DNA of 64,000 bases from Comamonadaceae bacterium (lineage in GTDB: Bacteria > Pseudomonadota > Gammaproteobacteria > Burkholderiales > Burkholderiaceae_C), in the NCBI GenBank assembly GCA_947456305.1, contig CANGPN010000007.1, forward strand, positions 62,001-126,000, given 5' to 3'. Below are positions 1 through 9,938 of this stretch, in pieces (within the stretch, counting starts at the first letter, position 1; every line of letters starts with the position of its first letter). The notes beneath the pieces were generated by a model. The model made no database searches. It saw only the letters and a program-made list of their open reading frames with translations, and was not told the DNA's origin. The position numbers and the translations under genes are program-made.

Positions 1-1
1 G

Positions 2-1255
2 CAAACCGTGGATATTCTCAAAGGCCTGAAGTCGCGCTTTGAAGAGCACCACAGCGTGAAATATGCGGTGGCTGCTTTGCAAGCTGCGGCAGAGCTCAGT
101 GCCAAATACATCAACGACCGCCATTTGCCCGACAAAGCCATTGATGTGATCGACGAAGCCGGTGCAGCGCAACGCATATTGCCGGTGTCCAAACGCAAGA
201 AAACCATCACCAAGTCCGAGATTGAAGACATCGTCGCCAAAATTGCGCGCATCCCGCCAGCCAGTGTGTCCAACGATGATCGCGGCAAGCTGCAAACCTT
301 GGAACGCGATTTGAAGAGCGTGGTTTTCGGCCAAGACAAAGCCTTGGAAGTGTTGGCCTCTTCGGTCAAGATGGCGCGCTCCGGTTTGGGTAAAGCAGAC
401 AAACCGATCGGTGCGTTTTTGTTCAGCGGCCCCACCGGTGTGGGCAAAACCGAAGCTGCCAAACAACTGGCTTACATCTTGGGTATCGAATTACTGCGAT
501 TCGACATGTCGGAATACATGGAGCGTCATGCGGTCAGCCGGTTGATTGGCGCGCCTCCCGGCTATGTAGGTTTTGATCAGGGCGGTTTGTTGACTGAAGC
601 CGTCACCAAGAAACCGCACGCCGTGTTGTTGCTGGATGAAATCGAGAAAGCTCACCCGGATATTTTCAATGTGCTGTTGCAAGTCATGGACCACGGCACC
701 TTGACGGATAACAACGGACGCAAAGCCGATTTCCGCAACGTCATCATCATCATGACGACGAATGCCGGTGCAGAGACCATGAACAAGTCGACCATAGGCT
801 TTACCAACGCGCGCGAACCCGGCGACGAAATGGCCGACATCAAGCGCTTGTTCACGCCCGAGTTCCGCAACCGCTTAGATGCCACCGTCAGCTTCAAACC
901 GCTGGATGAAGTCGTCATCATGCGCGTGGTCGATAAGTTTTTGTTGCAACTGGAAACACAGTTGGCTGAGAAAAAAGTTGATGTCACGTTCACCGACGAT
1001 TTGCGCAAATATTTGGCCAAGAAAGGTTTCGACCCGCTCATGGGTGCTCGTCCTATGCAACGCCTGATTCAAGACATGATCCGCCGTGCGCTGGCCGACG
1101 AATTGCTGTTTGGTCGTTTGACCGAAGGCGGTCGCTTGACGGTGGGCTTGGACGACAAAGACGAAGTCCTGCTTGACATTCAGCCGCTGCCAAAAAAGGA
1201 AAGCCGTTCTTCCAAATCCGAACCGGCTGAGCCCGAAGAAGCAGAGGCGAGTTAA
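2..1255 (+). CDS. clpA: ATP-dependent Clp protease ATP-binding subunit ClpA (5' partial)
   Basis: The gene enters from the left edge, so its start is outside the window; the frame is open from base 2. ClpA is the AAA+ unfoldase that feeds substrates to the ClpP peptidase in the cytosol. The visible part covers the end of the first ATPase domain ([20 protein letters not shown]) and the whole second one. The second has Walker A GPTGVGKT, Walker [14 protein letters not shown] and the arginine-finger region [17 protein letters not shown] segment fits the IG[FL] loop that docks on ClpP. The protein ends in a short acidic, Ser/Glu-rich tail. yebC starts one base after the stop. clpS, the usual upstream partner, would lie outside the window. 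Confidence 0.96.
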   Translation, partial: QTVDILKGLKSRFEEHHSVKYAVAALQAAAELSAKYINDRHLPDKAIDVIDEAGAAQRILPVSKRKKTITKSEIEDIVAKIARIPPASVSNDDRGKLQTLERDLKSVVFGQDKALEVLASSVKMARSGLGKADKPIGAFLFSGPTGVGKTEAAKQLAYILGIELLRFDMSEYMERHAVSRLIGAPPGYVGFDQGGLLTEAVTKKPHAVLLLDEIEKAHPDIFNVLLQVMDHGTLTDNNGRKADFRNVIIIMTTNAGAETMNKSTIGFTNAREPGDEMADIKRLFTPEFRNRLDATVSFKPLDEVVIMRVVDKFLLQLETQLAEKKVDVTFTDDLRKYLAKKGFDPLMGARPMQRLIQDMIRRALADELLFGRLTEGGRLTVGLDDKDEVLLDIQPLPKKESRSSKSEPAEPEEAEAS

Positions 1256-1256
1256 C

Positions 1257-1976
1257 GTGGCAGGACACAGTAAATGGGCCAATATCCAGCACCGCAAAGG
1301 CCGACAAGATGAAAAGCGCGGCAAGGTCTGGACCCGGGTTATTCGCGAAATCATGGTGGCGGCGCGCGCAGGCGGCGGCGATTTGCAAGTCAATCCACGT
1401 TTGAGACTGGCGGTTGAAAAAGCCAAAGCGGCCAATATGCCGGCCGACACCATCAAGCGCAATATCGACAAAGCCACCGGCAACCTCGAAGGTGTGCATT
1501 ACGAAGAAATCCGCTACGAAGGCTACGGAATTGGCGGTGTCGCCCTGATGGTCGACACCATGACCGACAACAAAGTGCGCACCGTCGCTGAAGTTCGCCA
1601 CGCATTGAGCAAACACGGCGGCAACCTGGGCACTGACGGCTCAGTGGCTTTTCAATTCAAACATTGCGGTCAGTTGATTTTGGCACCCGGCACCTCTGAA
1701 GATGCGGTGATGGAAGTGGCCTTGGAAGCAGGGGCACAAGATGTGGTGACGGATGAAGACGGTGCGATTGAAGTGCTGACCGACCCCGCCGATTTTGAAG
1801 TGGTCAAAGCCGCCTTAGACAAAGCCGGCATGCAGCCTGCGGTGGCAGAAATCACTTACCGTGCAGACATCACGATTGAACTGAGCGAAGAAGACAGTTT
1901 GAAAATGCAAAAAATCATTGACGCGTTGGAAGATCTTGACGATGTGCAAGAGGTCTACCACAACGCAGCCTTATGA
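1257..1976 (+). CDS. yebC: YebC/PmpR family protein
   Basis: This is a 239-residue YebC family protein. Members were first called DNA-binding regulators and more recently have been linked to translation through difficult peptide stretches; which role applies here is not visible. The start is the GTG at 1257, because it gives the family's invariant N-terminus [18 protein letters not shown]. The same frame is open further upstream but only inside clpA. The middle holds the typical [18 protein letters not shown] segment, and the C-terminus the usual acidic [13 protein letters not shown]. It lies one base after clpA, and its stop overlaps the purD start by four bases, so the three are probably cotranscribed. 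Confidence 0.96.
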   Translation: MAGHSKWANIQHRKGRQDEKRGKVWTRVIREIMVAARAGGGDLQVNPRLRLAVEKAKAANMPADTIKRNIDKATGNLEGVHYEEIRYEGYGIGGVALMVDTMTDNKVRTVAEVRHALSKHGGNLGTDGSVAFQFKHCGQLILAPGTSEDAVMEVALEAGAQDVVTDEDGAIEVLTDPADFEVVKAALDKAGMQPAVAEITYRADITIELSEEDSLKMQKIIDALEDLDDVQEVYHNAAL

Positions 1977-3262
1977 AAGTACTTGTCATCGGCTCAGGCG
2001 GGCGTGAACATGCACTGGCCTGGAAACTGACCCAGTCCCCGCAAGTGCAAATGGTCTACGTGGCACCGGGCAATGCAGGTGTGGCGCTTGACAAAAATTT
2101 ACAAGTTCTGCCGTTGACCGACATCGTGGCTTTGCGCGAATGGGCGCAATCCAATGACATAGGCTTGACCGTGGTTGGGCCCGAGGCCCCGTTGGCCGCC
2201 GGTGTGGTGGATGAATTCCGCGCACATGGCTTGCGTATTTTTGGACCTACGAAAGCAGCGGCACAACTGGAAAGCTCTAAGGCGTTTTCCAAAGCCTTCA
2301 TGCAGCGTCACCACATTCCAACCGCCGCTTATCAGGTGTTTGAAGATGCCAAAGCTGCGCACGAGTATGTAGACGCACAAGGCGCACCTATCGTGGTCAA
2401 GGCCGATGGCCTGGCCGCTGGTAAGGGCGTGGTCGTTGCCACCAGTAAGCAAGAAGCCCACGAGGCGATTGACCATATGCTGGCTCCCGATCACACAGGC
2501 ATTCAGCACGCAGGCGGCAAAGCCCGGGTGGTGATCGAAGAGTTTTTAGACGGCGAAGAAGCCAGCTTCATGGTGGTGGCCCACGGTCAGGTGGCCGTGC
2601 CGTTGGCGACCTCACAGGACCACAAACGTTTGCTTGATGGAGACCAAGGCCCCAATACCGGCGGCATGGGGGCGTATTCGCCTGCACCGGTGGTCACGCC
2701 TGAAATTCACGCTCGCGTCATGCGTGAGGTGATTCAACCCACGCTCAAAGGCATGGAGTCAGACGGTATTCCCTACACAGGTTTTTTGTATGCAGGTTTG
2801 ATGATCGGCAAACAAGGCCAGATCAAGGTGCTGGAGTTCAATTGCCGCATGGGCGACCCCGAAACCCAGCCTATATTGATTCGCTTGAAAAGTGATTTGC
2901 TCGCGCTGCTATTGGCAGCCACTGAGCCTGAGCCTAGTCAACTCTCTAAAACTGAACTTGAATGGGACCGTCGCGTTGCGCTTGGCGTGGTCATGGCCGC
3001 CCATGGCTATCCCGGCACCGTGCGCCGTGGCGATGTCATCCATGGCCTGAAAGCCGACAAGCCTGACGCCATGGTATTTCACGCGGCCACCGCCATGCAA
3101 AGCGCCGAGATTGTCACTTCAGGCGGACGGGTGTTGTGCGCTACTGCTTTAGGCGATACGGTGCGCCAGGCGCAGGCACATGCCTATGAATTGATTGACG
3201 CTATTCACTTTGACGGTGCGCAGGTCAGGCGCGATATCGGTCACCGGGGCGTCAAGCGTTAA
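1973..3262 (+). CDS. purD: Phosphoribosylamine--glycine ligase (GAR synthetase)
   Basis: PurD catalyses the second step of purine synthesis, joining glycine to phosphoribosylamine with ATP in the cytosol. The 429-residue product has the expected full length. It begins with [19 protein letters not shown], the nucleotide-fold N-terminus of the family. An ATP-grasp domain follows with [14 protein letters not shown] at about residues 142-155, and the family signature [11 protein letters not shown] lies near residue 290. The start codon overlaps the yebC stop (ATGA), which suggests translational coupling. purL, a later step of the same pathway, lies far away at 31233, so purine genes are scattered here, as is usual in this group. 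Confidence 0.97.
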   Translation: MKVLVIGSGGREHALAWKLTQSPQVQMVYVAPGNAGVALDKNLQVLPLTDIVALREWAQSNDIGLTVVGPEAPLAAGVVDEFRAHGLRIFGPTKAAAQLESSKAFSKAFMQRHHIPTAAYQVFEDAKAAHEYVDAQGAPIVVKADGLAAGKGVVVATSKQEAHEAIDHMLAPDHTGIQHAGGKARVVIEEFLDGEEASFMVVAHGQVAVPLATSQDHKRLLDGDQGPNTGGMGAYSPAPVVTPEIHARVMREVIQPTLKGMESDGIPYTGFLYAGLMIGKQGQIKVLEFNCRMGDPETQPILIRLKSDLLALLLAATEPEPSQLSKTELEWDRRVALGVVMAAHGYPGTVRRGDVIHGLKADKPDAMVFHAATAMQSAEIVTSGGRVLCATALGDTVRQAQAHAYELIDAIHFDGAQVRRDIGHRGVKR

Positions 3263-3293
3263 CCCTTGCACTCATGATTCAAGGACTTCCTCA

Positions 3294-4208
3294 ATGAATC
3301 CAGCTTTCTCACCTGTGCGCACCTATTTAATGGGTTTGCAGCAACGCATCACACAAGCCTTGGTCGATATCGACGGCCACACCTTTTTGTCCGACAGCTG
3401 GGAAAAACCCAAAGGTGAAACTTTGCAAGGCAATGGCATCACCATGATCATGGAGCAGGGCCATGTGTTTGAACGTGCAGGTGTGGGCTTCTCCCATGTG
3501 ACAGGCCCTAAATTACCGGCTTCAGCTACCCAGCACCGGCCGGAATTGAACGGTTCGCCATTTGAAGCCATGGGCGTGTCGTTGGTGTTTCATCCGCGTA
3601 ACCCTTATGTCCCCACGGTTCACATGAACGTGCGTGCGTTGATGGCCAATACCGCCAGCGGGGAGTCGGTGGCTTGGTTTGGTGGCGGTATGGACCTGAC
3701 CCCTTACTACGGGTTTGATGAGGATGCAGTGCACTTCCACCAAACTTGCAAAAATTCGCTGGACGGATTTGGCGAGCACTTATACCCCCGGTTCAAAACC
3801 TGGTGCGACGAGTATTTCTTTTTAAAACACCGCAATGAACCGCGTGGTGTAGGCGGTATTTTTTACGACGATTTTTCTGAGCTGGGTTTTGACCGCAGTT
3901 TTGAAATGATGCAAAGCGTCGGCGACCATTTGGTCAAAGCCTATTTACCGATTGTCGAAAAGCGCATGAACATGCCCTACGGCGAACGCGAACGTGAACA
4001 CCAGTTGTACCGACGCGGCCGCTATGTGGAGTTCAATCTGGTGTTTGACCGGGGCACGCATTTCGGTTTGCAATCGGGGGGACGTACGGAGTCCATATTG
4101 CTCTCTATGCCGCCGCTGGTGACCTGGTCTTATCAGCGCCAACCCGAGCCCGGCTCGCCTGAACACCGTCTCTATACCGATTACCTCAAGCCCAAAGCCT
4201 GGATTTGA
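3294..4208 (+). CDS. hemF: Oxygen-dependent coproporphyrinogen-III oxidase
   Basis: HemF decarboxylates coproporphyrinogen III to protoporphyrinogen IX in the presence of oxygen, in heme synthesis. The start is the ATG at 3294, with AAGGA at 3281-3285 as ribosome binding site, giving 304 residues, the usual size. The N-terminus [19 protein letters not shown] aligns with the family. The PROSITE-type signature is present: [18 protein letters not shown] followed by VGGIFYDD, about residues 164-190. The 31-base gap from purD contains no terminator. The stop overlaps the TTG start of nadD. It implies aerobic or microaerobic growth; an anaerobic hemN is not in the window. Confidence 0.97.
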   Translation: MNPAFSPVRTYLMGLQQRITQALVDIDGHTFLSDSWEKPKGETLQGNGITMIMEQGHVFERAGVGFSHVTGPKLPASATQHRPELNGSPFEAMGVSLVFHPRNPYVPTVHMNVRALMANTASGESVAWFGGGMDLTPYYGFDEDAVHFHQTCKNSLDGFGEHLYPRFKTWCDEYFFLKHRNEPRGVGGIFYDDFSELGFDRSFEMMQSVGDHLVKAYLPIVEKRMNMPYGEREREHQLYRRGRYVEFNLVFDRGTHFGLQSGGRTESILLSMPPLVTWSYQRQPEPGSPEHRLYTDYLKPKAWI

Positions 4209-4825
4209 ATCACACCTCACCTGCGCGCATCGGTGTGTACGGCGGCGCTTTCGACCCGCCGCATACCGCTCACCATGAACTGGCAGCAGTCGCTATTGCG
4301 CAATTGAAACTTGATCGCTTGTATGTATTGCCCACAGGGGAGGCCTGGCACAAAAGCCGAACGCTGACCCCGGCACGGCACAGATTGGCCATGGCTAGAT
4401 TGAATTTTGAGGATTTGACCCAAGCCGTCATTGACGAGCGTGAGATGCTGCGTCAAGGCCCGAGCTACACCATAGACAGTTTGAAAGAACTTCTCGACGC
4501 ACACCCGGGCGCCGAGTTTTTCGTACTCATGGGAGCTGATCAGGCACTGCTTTTTGAAACCTGGAAAGACTGGCAGCAGATAGCTCGGCTGGCGCAACTG
4601 GCGGTAGCTCCGAGACAAACCGCATCCTCATCCGGTTCTTTGCCGCATGAGTGGCACAATCACACATTGATCAAGGCCACGCTATTGAACATGCCGCTGG
4701 CCATCGTCAGCGCCACCGACATACGTACCGGCTTAGAACAAGGCTCAGAGCCTGCACAGACTTTGAAGCCAGCTGTTTTTCAATATATTCAACATCATCA
4801 TCTTTATATGGACCACCATGACTGA
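4205..4825 (+). CDS. nadD: Nicotinate-nucleotide adenylyltransferase
   Basis: NadD makes deamido-NAD from nicotinate mononucleotide and ATP in NAD synthesis. The 206-residue product has the nucleotidyltransferase signature [18 protein letters not shown] at residues 10-27, with the catalytic histidines of the HxxH type. Near the C-terminus [10 protein letters not shown] corresponds to the ISxTxxR phosphate-binding motif. The start is a TTG at 4205 that overlaps the hemF stop by four bases; no other in-frame start precedes the GVYGG motif except a GTG inside it. The stop overlaps rsfS. nadD next to rsfS and rlmH is a widely conserved bacterial order. Confidence 0.95.
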   Translation: MNHTSPARIGVYGGAFDPPHTAHHELAAVAIAQLKLDRLYVLPTGEAWHKSRTLTPARHRLAMARLNFEDLTQAVIDEREMLRQGPSYTIDSLKELLDAHPGAEFFVLMGADQALLFETWKDWQQIARLAQLAVAPRQTASSSGSLPHEWHNHTLIKATLLNMPLAIVSATDIRTGLEQGSEPAQTLKPAVFQYIQHHHLYMDHHD

Positions 4826-5537
4826 AGTCTCTGAAAAAAAAGACGTACAAAAATTGCAACGCATTGTTGTCGACAGTCTTGAAGATGTGAAGGCGCAAGA
4901 CATCGCCGTTTTTAATACAGAGCACCTTTCGCCTTTGTTTGAGCGGGTCATCATTGCCAGCGGTACGTCTAATCGCCAGACCAAGGCGCTTGCAGCCAAT
5001 GTGCGCGACGATGTACGCGATGGCGGTTTCAGCAAGCCGCGTATCGAGGGAGAAGAAAACGGTGAATGGATCATTGTCGATTGCGGTCCGGTGGTCGTGC
5101 ACATCATGCAGCCGGCCATTCGCTTGTACTACCACCTGGAAGAAATCTGGGGCGATAAACCGGTGCGCATCAAACTCGGCGCGCCTTCACCCAAACAACC
5201 GGTTAAGCTGGTGGTGGAGGAAGAGCCAGTGGTCAAAAAAGCCACGCGCAAATCCGCCACCAAATCACCAGCTACCAAACGCAAACCCGGCACTGCCGCC
5301 ACCGGTGCTTCGGCAAAAAGCAGTTCTGCAAAACCCGCCGGCAAAACACCTGGCAAATCTGCGGGTCGTGCTGGCGGCACGGTTAAATCTTCGGCAGACA
5401 GCAAATCCGCCACGACCAAAGCCGTGGTGAAAAAAGTGATCAATCCTCCCACCGAGGCCAAAAAACCGACAGCCAAAAAGCCTGCCGCGAAAAAAGCAGC
5501 GCCAGCTAATAGCGCCGCCCGCAAGCCGCGTGCATGA
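4818..5537 (+). CDS. rsfS: Ribosomal silencing factor RsfS with a long basic C-terminal tail
   Basis: RsfS binds ribosomal protein uL14 and blocks subunit joining when nutrients are short. Residues 1-120 form the complete RsfS domain: the N-terminal helix, [23 protein letters not shown] in two parts, [17 protein letters not shown], and the end [11 protein letters not shown]. Most family members stop near here. This one goes on to 239 residues. From about residue 138 the chain is made almost only of Lys, Ala, Ser, Thr, Pro and Arg, with repeats such as [16 protein letters not shown], like the tail of histone H1. The tail probably binds nucleic acid, but that is inference. Its stop overlaps the rlmH start by four bases, so the tail is in frame with a fixed operon structure rather than a frameshift product. 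Confidence 0.93.
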   Translation: MTEVSEKKDVQKLQRIVVDSLEDVKAQDIAVFNTEHLSPLFERVIIASGTSNRQTKALAANVRDDVRDGGFSKPRIEGEENGEWIIVDCGPVVVHIMQPAIRLYYHLEEIWGDKPVRIKLGAPSPKQPVKLVVEEEPVVKKATRKSATKSPATKRKPGTAATGASAKSSSAKPAGKTPGKSAGRAGGTVKSSADSKSATTKAVVKKVINPPTEAKKPTAKKPAAKKAAPANSAARKPRA

Positions 5538-6001
5538 AACTCTGGGTAGTCGCAGTCGGCCAACGGGTGCCTCCCTGGGCCCAGACGGCCTGGGACGACT
5601 ACGCCAAACGTTTTCCAGCTGATTGCAAACTGACTTTAAAAACAGTCAAGACAGAACCCCGGGCCTCAAAAACATTGCCGCAAATCTGGGCTGCAGAACG
5701 CAGTCGCATCGATGCTGCCATTCCCAAAGACTGTTTGCGTGTGTGGCTGGATGAAAAAGGGGCGCAAATCAGCACTGCCGCATTGGCTGCCAAATGGCGC
5801 GGCTGGCAGGACAACGCCCAAGACGTGGCTTTTATCATCGGCGGTCCCGATGGCTTTGACCCGGTGCTGCGACAAGGTGGTCATGAATTGCTGGCGCTGT
5901 CCAATCTGACGCTGCCGCATGCCATGGTCAGGGTGTTGCTGGTCGAGCAGCTCTACCGGGCCTGGTCCATGCTCAACAATCATCCTTACCATCGCGAGTG
6001 A
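5534..6001 (+). CDS. rlmH: 23S rRNA (pseudouridine-1915-N3)-methyltransferase RlmH
   Basis: RlmH is a small SPOUT methyltransferase that methylates pseudouridine 1915 in helix 69 of 23S rRNA. The 155-residue length is exactly typical. The start [15 protein letters not shown] is the family N-terminus. The SAM-binding knot is seen in [11 protein letters not shown] and [23 protein letters not shown], and the protein ends in NNHPYHRE, the conserved C-terminal substrate-binding tail. It overlaps rsfS by four bases at its start and maf by one base at its end, so three genes acting on the ribosome or nucleotide quality control follow one another. Confidence 0.97.
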   Translation: MKLWVVAVGQRVPPWAQTAWDDYAKRFPADCKLTLKTVKTEPRASKTLPQIWAAERSRIDAAIPKDCLRVWLDEKGAQISTAALAAKWRGWQDNAQDVAFIIGGPDGFDPVLRQGGHELLALSNLTLPHAMVRVLLVEQLYRAWSMLNNHPYHRE

Positions 6002-6624
6002 TGAATCTGCCTTTGATTTACCTGGCGTCGCAAAGCCCGCGCAGACAGCAATTGCTGATGCAAATCGGCGTGCGGTTTGAATTGCTGCTACCGCGCGATG
6101 TCACAGCCGCCGAAGCGCTTGAGATCGAATTTCCGGGTGAACCGCCATCCACTTATGTCAAGCGAGTGACCTTGCTCAAGCTCAAAGCGGCTTATGCACG
6201 CATGCAGCATGACAATTTGCCAGCAAGACCTTTGTTATGCGCTGACACCACCGTGGCCTTGGACGGTCACATTCTGGGCAAACCGCAAGACAAAGATGAC
6301 GCTATGCGCATGCTTGGAGCTTTATCCGGGCGAACCCACAACGTCTTCACTGCATTGGCTTTGCGCTCTGGGCGCAAAACCTGGTCAACCGTTCAACATT
6401 CGCGCGTGACTTTTGCTGACATCACAGCAGATGAAATCAAAGCATATGTGGAAACTGGTGAACCCATGGGAAAAGCCGGCGCATACGCCATACAAGGTCA
6501 TGCTGCTGTGTTCATCAAGCGAATACACGGCAGCCATTCCGGCATCATGGGTTTACCTGTGTATGAAACCCGCCGTTTGCTGCAACATGTGGTCAAGGAA
6601 CAGACATGCAACACGACATCCTGA
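6001..6624 (+). CDS. maf: Maf-like nucleotide pyrophosphatase
   Basis: Maf proteins hydrolyse non-canonical or modified nucleoside triphosphates, and some act on dTTP and UTP. The 207-residue product carries the P-loop-like signature LIYLASQSPRRQQLL at residues 4-18 and the ADTTVALDG segment with the catalytic Asp near residue 82. The chosen ATG at 6001 shares one base with the rlmH stop; a GTG three bases upstream is also possible and adds one residue. The C-terminal 19 bases overlap rng. The IYLASQSPRR form is closer to the YhdE branch than to YceF, but I did not test this by alignment. Confidence 0.93.
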   Translation: MNLPLIYLASQSPRRQQLLMQIGVRFELLLPRDVTAAEALEIEFPGEPPSTYVKRVTLLKLKAAYARMQHDNLPARPLLCADTTVALDGHILGKPQDKDDAMRMLGALSGRTHNVFTALALRSGRKTWSTVQHSRVTFADITADEIKAYVETGEPMGKAGAYAIQGHAAVFIKRIHGSHSGIMGLPVYETRRLLQHVVKEQTCNTTS

Positions 6625-8084
6625 TCAACTGGTCGCCACAAGAGACTCGTGTGGCTTTGGTGCAAAACGGAGCTTTACAAGAAATCCATATGGAGCGTTC
6701 CTTGGAGCGCGGCATGGTTGGCAATATTTATTCAGGCAAAGTGGTTCGTGTTTTGCCCGGCATGCAATCGGCATTCATAGACATCGGTATGGAACGGTCT
6801 GCTTTTTTGCACGTGGCAGATGTATTCACCGGCGCACTTCCTAAACACACAGATGTGAACGGCCAACATGCGCCTGTGATCCCCATTGAAAAACAGGTGT
6901 TCGAAGGCCAGTCCTTGATGGTGCAGGTAATCAAGGACCCGATTGGCAGCAAGGGTGCGCGGTTATCCACGCAAATCAGCATAGCTGGGCGCTTGCTGGT
7001 GTTTTTGCCACAGGACAACCACGTCGGCGTGTCCCAAAAAATTCCTTTGGAAGAACGCGAGGCTTTGCGCCTGCGCCTGGTCAATCTGGCGCACAGTGAA
7101 GATGAAAAGGGCGGATTTATTTTGCGCACTAACGGCGAAGACGCCAGCGATGCGCAATTGCAAGAGGATATTGATTACCTGCGCAAGACCTGGGCCAAAG
7201 TCAAAACCGCCTCCTTGCAAATGCCGCCCACTTCTTTGCTGCACCAAGATTTGAATTTGTTGCAGCGTGTACTACGCGACATGGTGGATGAGTTCACTCA
7301 GACCATACGCATAGACTCGCAGGAACAGCACGATATGTTGCACCGCTTCGGGCTGGAGTTCATGCCGTCTGCGGTTGTCAAACTCGCACACTACAAAGGC
7401 GAGCGCCCGATTTTTGATTTATTCAACATTGACGAAGAAATCAAGCAGGCGCTTGGCCGCAAAGTGATGTTGAAGTCCGGAGGCTATCTCATCATTGACC
7501 AGACCGAGGCCATGACTACGGTGGATGTGAATACCGGCGGCTTTGTAGGCGCGCGCAATTTTGAAGATACGGTGTACAAAACCAATCTGGAAGCGGCAGG
7601 CGCGATTGCCAGGCAACTGCGGCTGCGAAACCTGGGCGGTGTCATCGTCACCGATTTCATCGATATGCAAACCCAGGAACATCAGGCCTCGGTTCTGGCC
7701 GAATTCAGAAAGCATCTTTCCCGTGACAAAGTGAAAACCACGATGAGTCCTTTTTCGGCGCTGGGCTTGGTGGAGTTAACGCGCAAACGTACTCGCGAGT
7801 CGCTCGCGCAATTGCTGTGCGAGCCTTGTGCGCATTGCCAAGGTCGAGGTATTGTGAATACCGCCAGAACCACGGCATACAACATATTGCGGGAAATATT
7901 GCGCGAAGCCCGTCAGTTCAGTCCACGCGAATTCCGTGTATTGGCCGCGCCCCGGGTGATCGATTTATTACAGGATGAGGAAAGCCTGCACCTGGCCGGT
8001 TTGAGTGAATTCATAGGCAAACCCATTTCGCTGCAAGCCGAATTCGGCATTGGCGACGAGCAATTCAATATTGTGCTTTTGTAG
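6606..8084 (+). CDS. rng: Ribonuclease G
   Basis: RNase G is the shorter relative of RNase E; it trims the 5' end of 16S rRNA and cuts some mRNAs. The 492-residue length fits RNase G and lacks the long RNase E C-terminal scaffold. The S1 domain lies near residues 35-130 (GNIYSGKVVRVLPGMQSAFIDIG in part). The catalytic core has TTVDVNTGGFVGARNFEDT and GGVIVTDFIDMQ with the metal-binding Asp residues. The zinc-link is LCEPCAHCQGRG: the usual Pro of CPxC is Ala, but both Cys are kept. It overlaps maf by 19 bases and is the last gene of the run; msbA converges ten bases further on, with no hairpin terminator between. Confidence 0.96.
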   Translation: MQHDILINWSPQETRVALVQNGALQEIHMERSLERGMVGNIYSGKVVRVLPGMQSAFIDIGMERSAFLHVADVFTGALPKHTDVNGQHAPVIPIEKQVFEGQSLMVQVIKDPIGSKGARLSTQISIAGRLLVFLPQDNHVGVSQKIPLEEREALRLRLVNLAHSEDEKGGFILRTNGEDASDAQLQEDIDYLRKTWAKVKTASLQMPPTSLLHQDLNLLQRVLRDMVDEFTQTIRIDSQEQHDMLHRFGLEFMPSAVVKLAHYKGERPIFDLFNIDEEIKQALGRKVMLKSGGYLIIDQTEAMTTVDVNTGGFVGARNFEDTVYKTNLEAAGAIARQLRLRNLGGVIVTDFIDMQTQEHQASVLAEFRKHLSRDKVKTTMSPFSALGLVELTRKRTRESLAQLLCEPCAHCQGRGIVNTARTTAYNILREILREARQFSPREFRVLAAPRVIDLLQDEESLHLAGLSEFIGKPISLQAEFGIGDEQFNIVLL

Positions 8085-8094
8085 GGCAGTGTGC

Positions 8095-9849
8095 TTAAGC
8101 GCTGAGGTCCTGGCTTTGCCCGGTTTGCCCCAGCCTGAACATATGAGCGTAAGCACCGTCAGCTTGTATCAACGAAGCATGTGTTCCGCTTTCAATCACT
8201 CGCCCGGCGTCCATAACCACGATCAAATCGGCTTTTTCAATGGTTGATAAGCGATGCGCAATCACCAGCGTAGTACGGCCCGTCTGAAGTGTTTGCAATG
8301 CATCTTGCACCATGCGTTCTGATTCGTTGTCAAGTGCAGACGTGGCTTCATCAAGTATCAAGACCGGAGCATTTTTGTACATGGCGCGGGCGATGGCCAG
8401 TCGCTGGCGTTGTCCGCCTGACATGGTGGCGGCGTTGTGGCCCACCAGCGTATCTATGCCCTGCGGCAGGCTTTCCAGGTAATCGCCCAGGTTAGCTGCC
8501 AGAAGACACTGCGTGACTTTATCCCGGTCCGCCGCCTGTCCCAACGCGACGTTAGAGGCCAGCGTGTCATTCATGACCACCACAGTCTGGCTTACCAAGG
8601 CGATTTGCTGACGCAGATCAGCCAGTTGCCAATCGCGTATGGAAACGCCGTCCAGATAAATTTCGCCTTGAGAGTGTTCTACAAACCGGGGCAGCAAATT
8701 AGCCAATGTGGTTTTGCCTGAGCCCGAGCTGCCTACCAACGCCACCATTTGCCCGGGTTCAATCGTCAGGCTGACCGAATCCAGCGCCATGGGAAGATCC
8801 GCTTGGTAGCGCAGACTGACGTTATGGAGTTCGATACGGCCTTGCACTTTGTCGCTGGTGTATGTTCCTCCTGACTCAACTGGGGTTTCATGAATCAGTT
8901 CCAAGGCTCTTTCTAAAGCCGCAAGACCACGGGTCACTGGCCCGGCGACTTCCGATAAATGTTTAATGGGATTGACCAGCATCAGCATGCCGGTCACAAA
9001 CGCCGCAAAACCGCCCACACTCATGTGGTTTTCGTGGCTTTGCAACAAAGCGATGCTGATCACCGCAGACAAAGCCACGGCAGATAGCAGTTGTGTCAAA
9101 GGCGTGATACCAGCGTTGGCGACCGTGGTTTTGATCGCCAATCTCACCATGGATTGACCCAACTGTCGAAAGCGTTGGATTTGCATAGATTGAGCGGCAT
9201 GCAAGCGTATTTCTCTGTGAGCCAAAGCGGTTTCTTCCACTGCATAGGAAAGCTGATCTGTGGCCGTCTGGGTGTTTTGCGTCAATTTGTACAAGCGTTT
9301 GCTCAGCACTTTCATCAACCAGGCCACCGAAGGAATCAGCAAAGCCACAATCAAACTTAATTTCCAGTTCAGATAAAGCAAGTAGCCGATCAGCGCCACC
9401 AGTGTCAAACTGTCTCTGACCATGCCGATGAGAGAGCCGACCAGTGTTTGGGCGCCGATTTGAACTTCAAAGACCAAGGTATTCCCTAGCGCGCTGGCAT
9501 TTTGCTGGCGAAAAAGCCCAAGGTCAGCGTCCTGCAAACGGTGAAACATTTGCATACGCAAATTAAGCAAACCGGTTTGTGTGGCTTTGGTGATGGCCAC
9601 TTGGCCGATAAACATGCCCGTACCGCGCACACCAAACAGTCCGATCAGCGCGACCGGCACCAGCCAGACAGGAAAGTCGGCTTGTTGGAACCCTTTGTCC
9701 AGCAAAGGCTGGAGCAAGGCTGGCACCATGGGCTCACAAATCGCGACCACCGCCATGCAGACCACCGCAGTAATCCAAGCGTAAGTCGGGTGTATGAAAA
9801 ATTGACCGCAGCGAATGAGTCGATGGAAAATGGGTGGGAGAAGGCGCAT
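8095..9849 (-). CDS. msbA: Lipid A export ATP-binding/permease protein MsbA
   Basis: MsbA flips lipid A-core across the inner membrane with ATP. The protein of about 584 residues has an N-terminal six-helix transporter domain, with the first helix at AWITAVVCMAVVAI, and a C-terminal ATPase. The ATPase has Walker A VGSSGSGKT near residue 373, signature MSGGQRQRLAIARA, Walker B PVLILDEATSALD and the H-loop IAHRLST. The start is the ATG at 9849; a TTG six bases upstream would add two residues. It is convergent with rng and divergent from tolB. General type-I exporters look alike; length and the context of envelope genes favour MsbA. Confidence 0.9.
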   Translation of the reverse strand: MRLLPPIFHRLIRCGQFFIHPTYAWITAVVCMAVVAICEPMVPALLQPLLDKGFQQADFPVWLVPVALIGLFGVRGTGMFIGQVAITKATQTGLLNLRMQMFHRLQDADLGLFRQQNASALGNTLVFEVQIGAQTLVGSLIGMVRDSLTLVALIGYLLYLNWKLSLIVALLIPSVAWLMKVLSKRLYKLTQNTQTATDQLSYAVEETALAHREIRLHAAQSMQIQRFRQLGQSMVRLAIKTTVANAGITPLTQLLSAVALSAVISIALLQSHENHMSVGGFAAFVTGMLMLVNPIKHLSEVAGPVTRGLAALERALELIHETPVESGGTYTSDKVQGRIELHNVSLRYQADLPMALDSVSLTIEPGQMVALVGSSGSGKTTLANLLPRFVEHSQGEIYLDGVSIRDWQLADLRQQIALVSQTVVVMNDTLASNVALGQAADRDKVTQCLLAANLGDYLESLPQGIDTLVGHNAATMSGGQRQRLAIARAMYKNAPVLILDEATSALDNESERMVQDALQTLQTGRTTLVIAHRLSTIEKADLIVVMDAGRVIESGTHASLIQADGAYAHMFRLGQTGQSQDLSA

Positions 9850-9938
9850 TGGCAATCTGAATTTTGTCTTTTGCGATTATCGCCTTTACTAAAAGTGTCT
9901 TGGTTAGAATGCTCAGACATTACCTAACTTGAAAAAAC
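9850..9938. promoter_or_regulatory. Divergent msbA/tolB promoter region
   Basis: The 89 bases between the two starts must hold both promoters. A TAGAAT at 9905-9910 is a possible -10 box for tolB and GATAAT, read on the minus strand at 9876-9881, for msbA. Neither has a good -35 box at the right distance. A short inverted repeat GCGAT-T-ATCGC lies at 9873-9883 and overlaps the msbA candidate. The assignment is weak. Confidence 0.35.
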
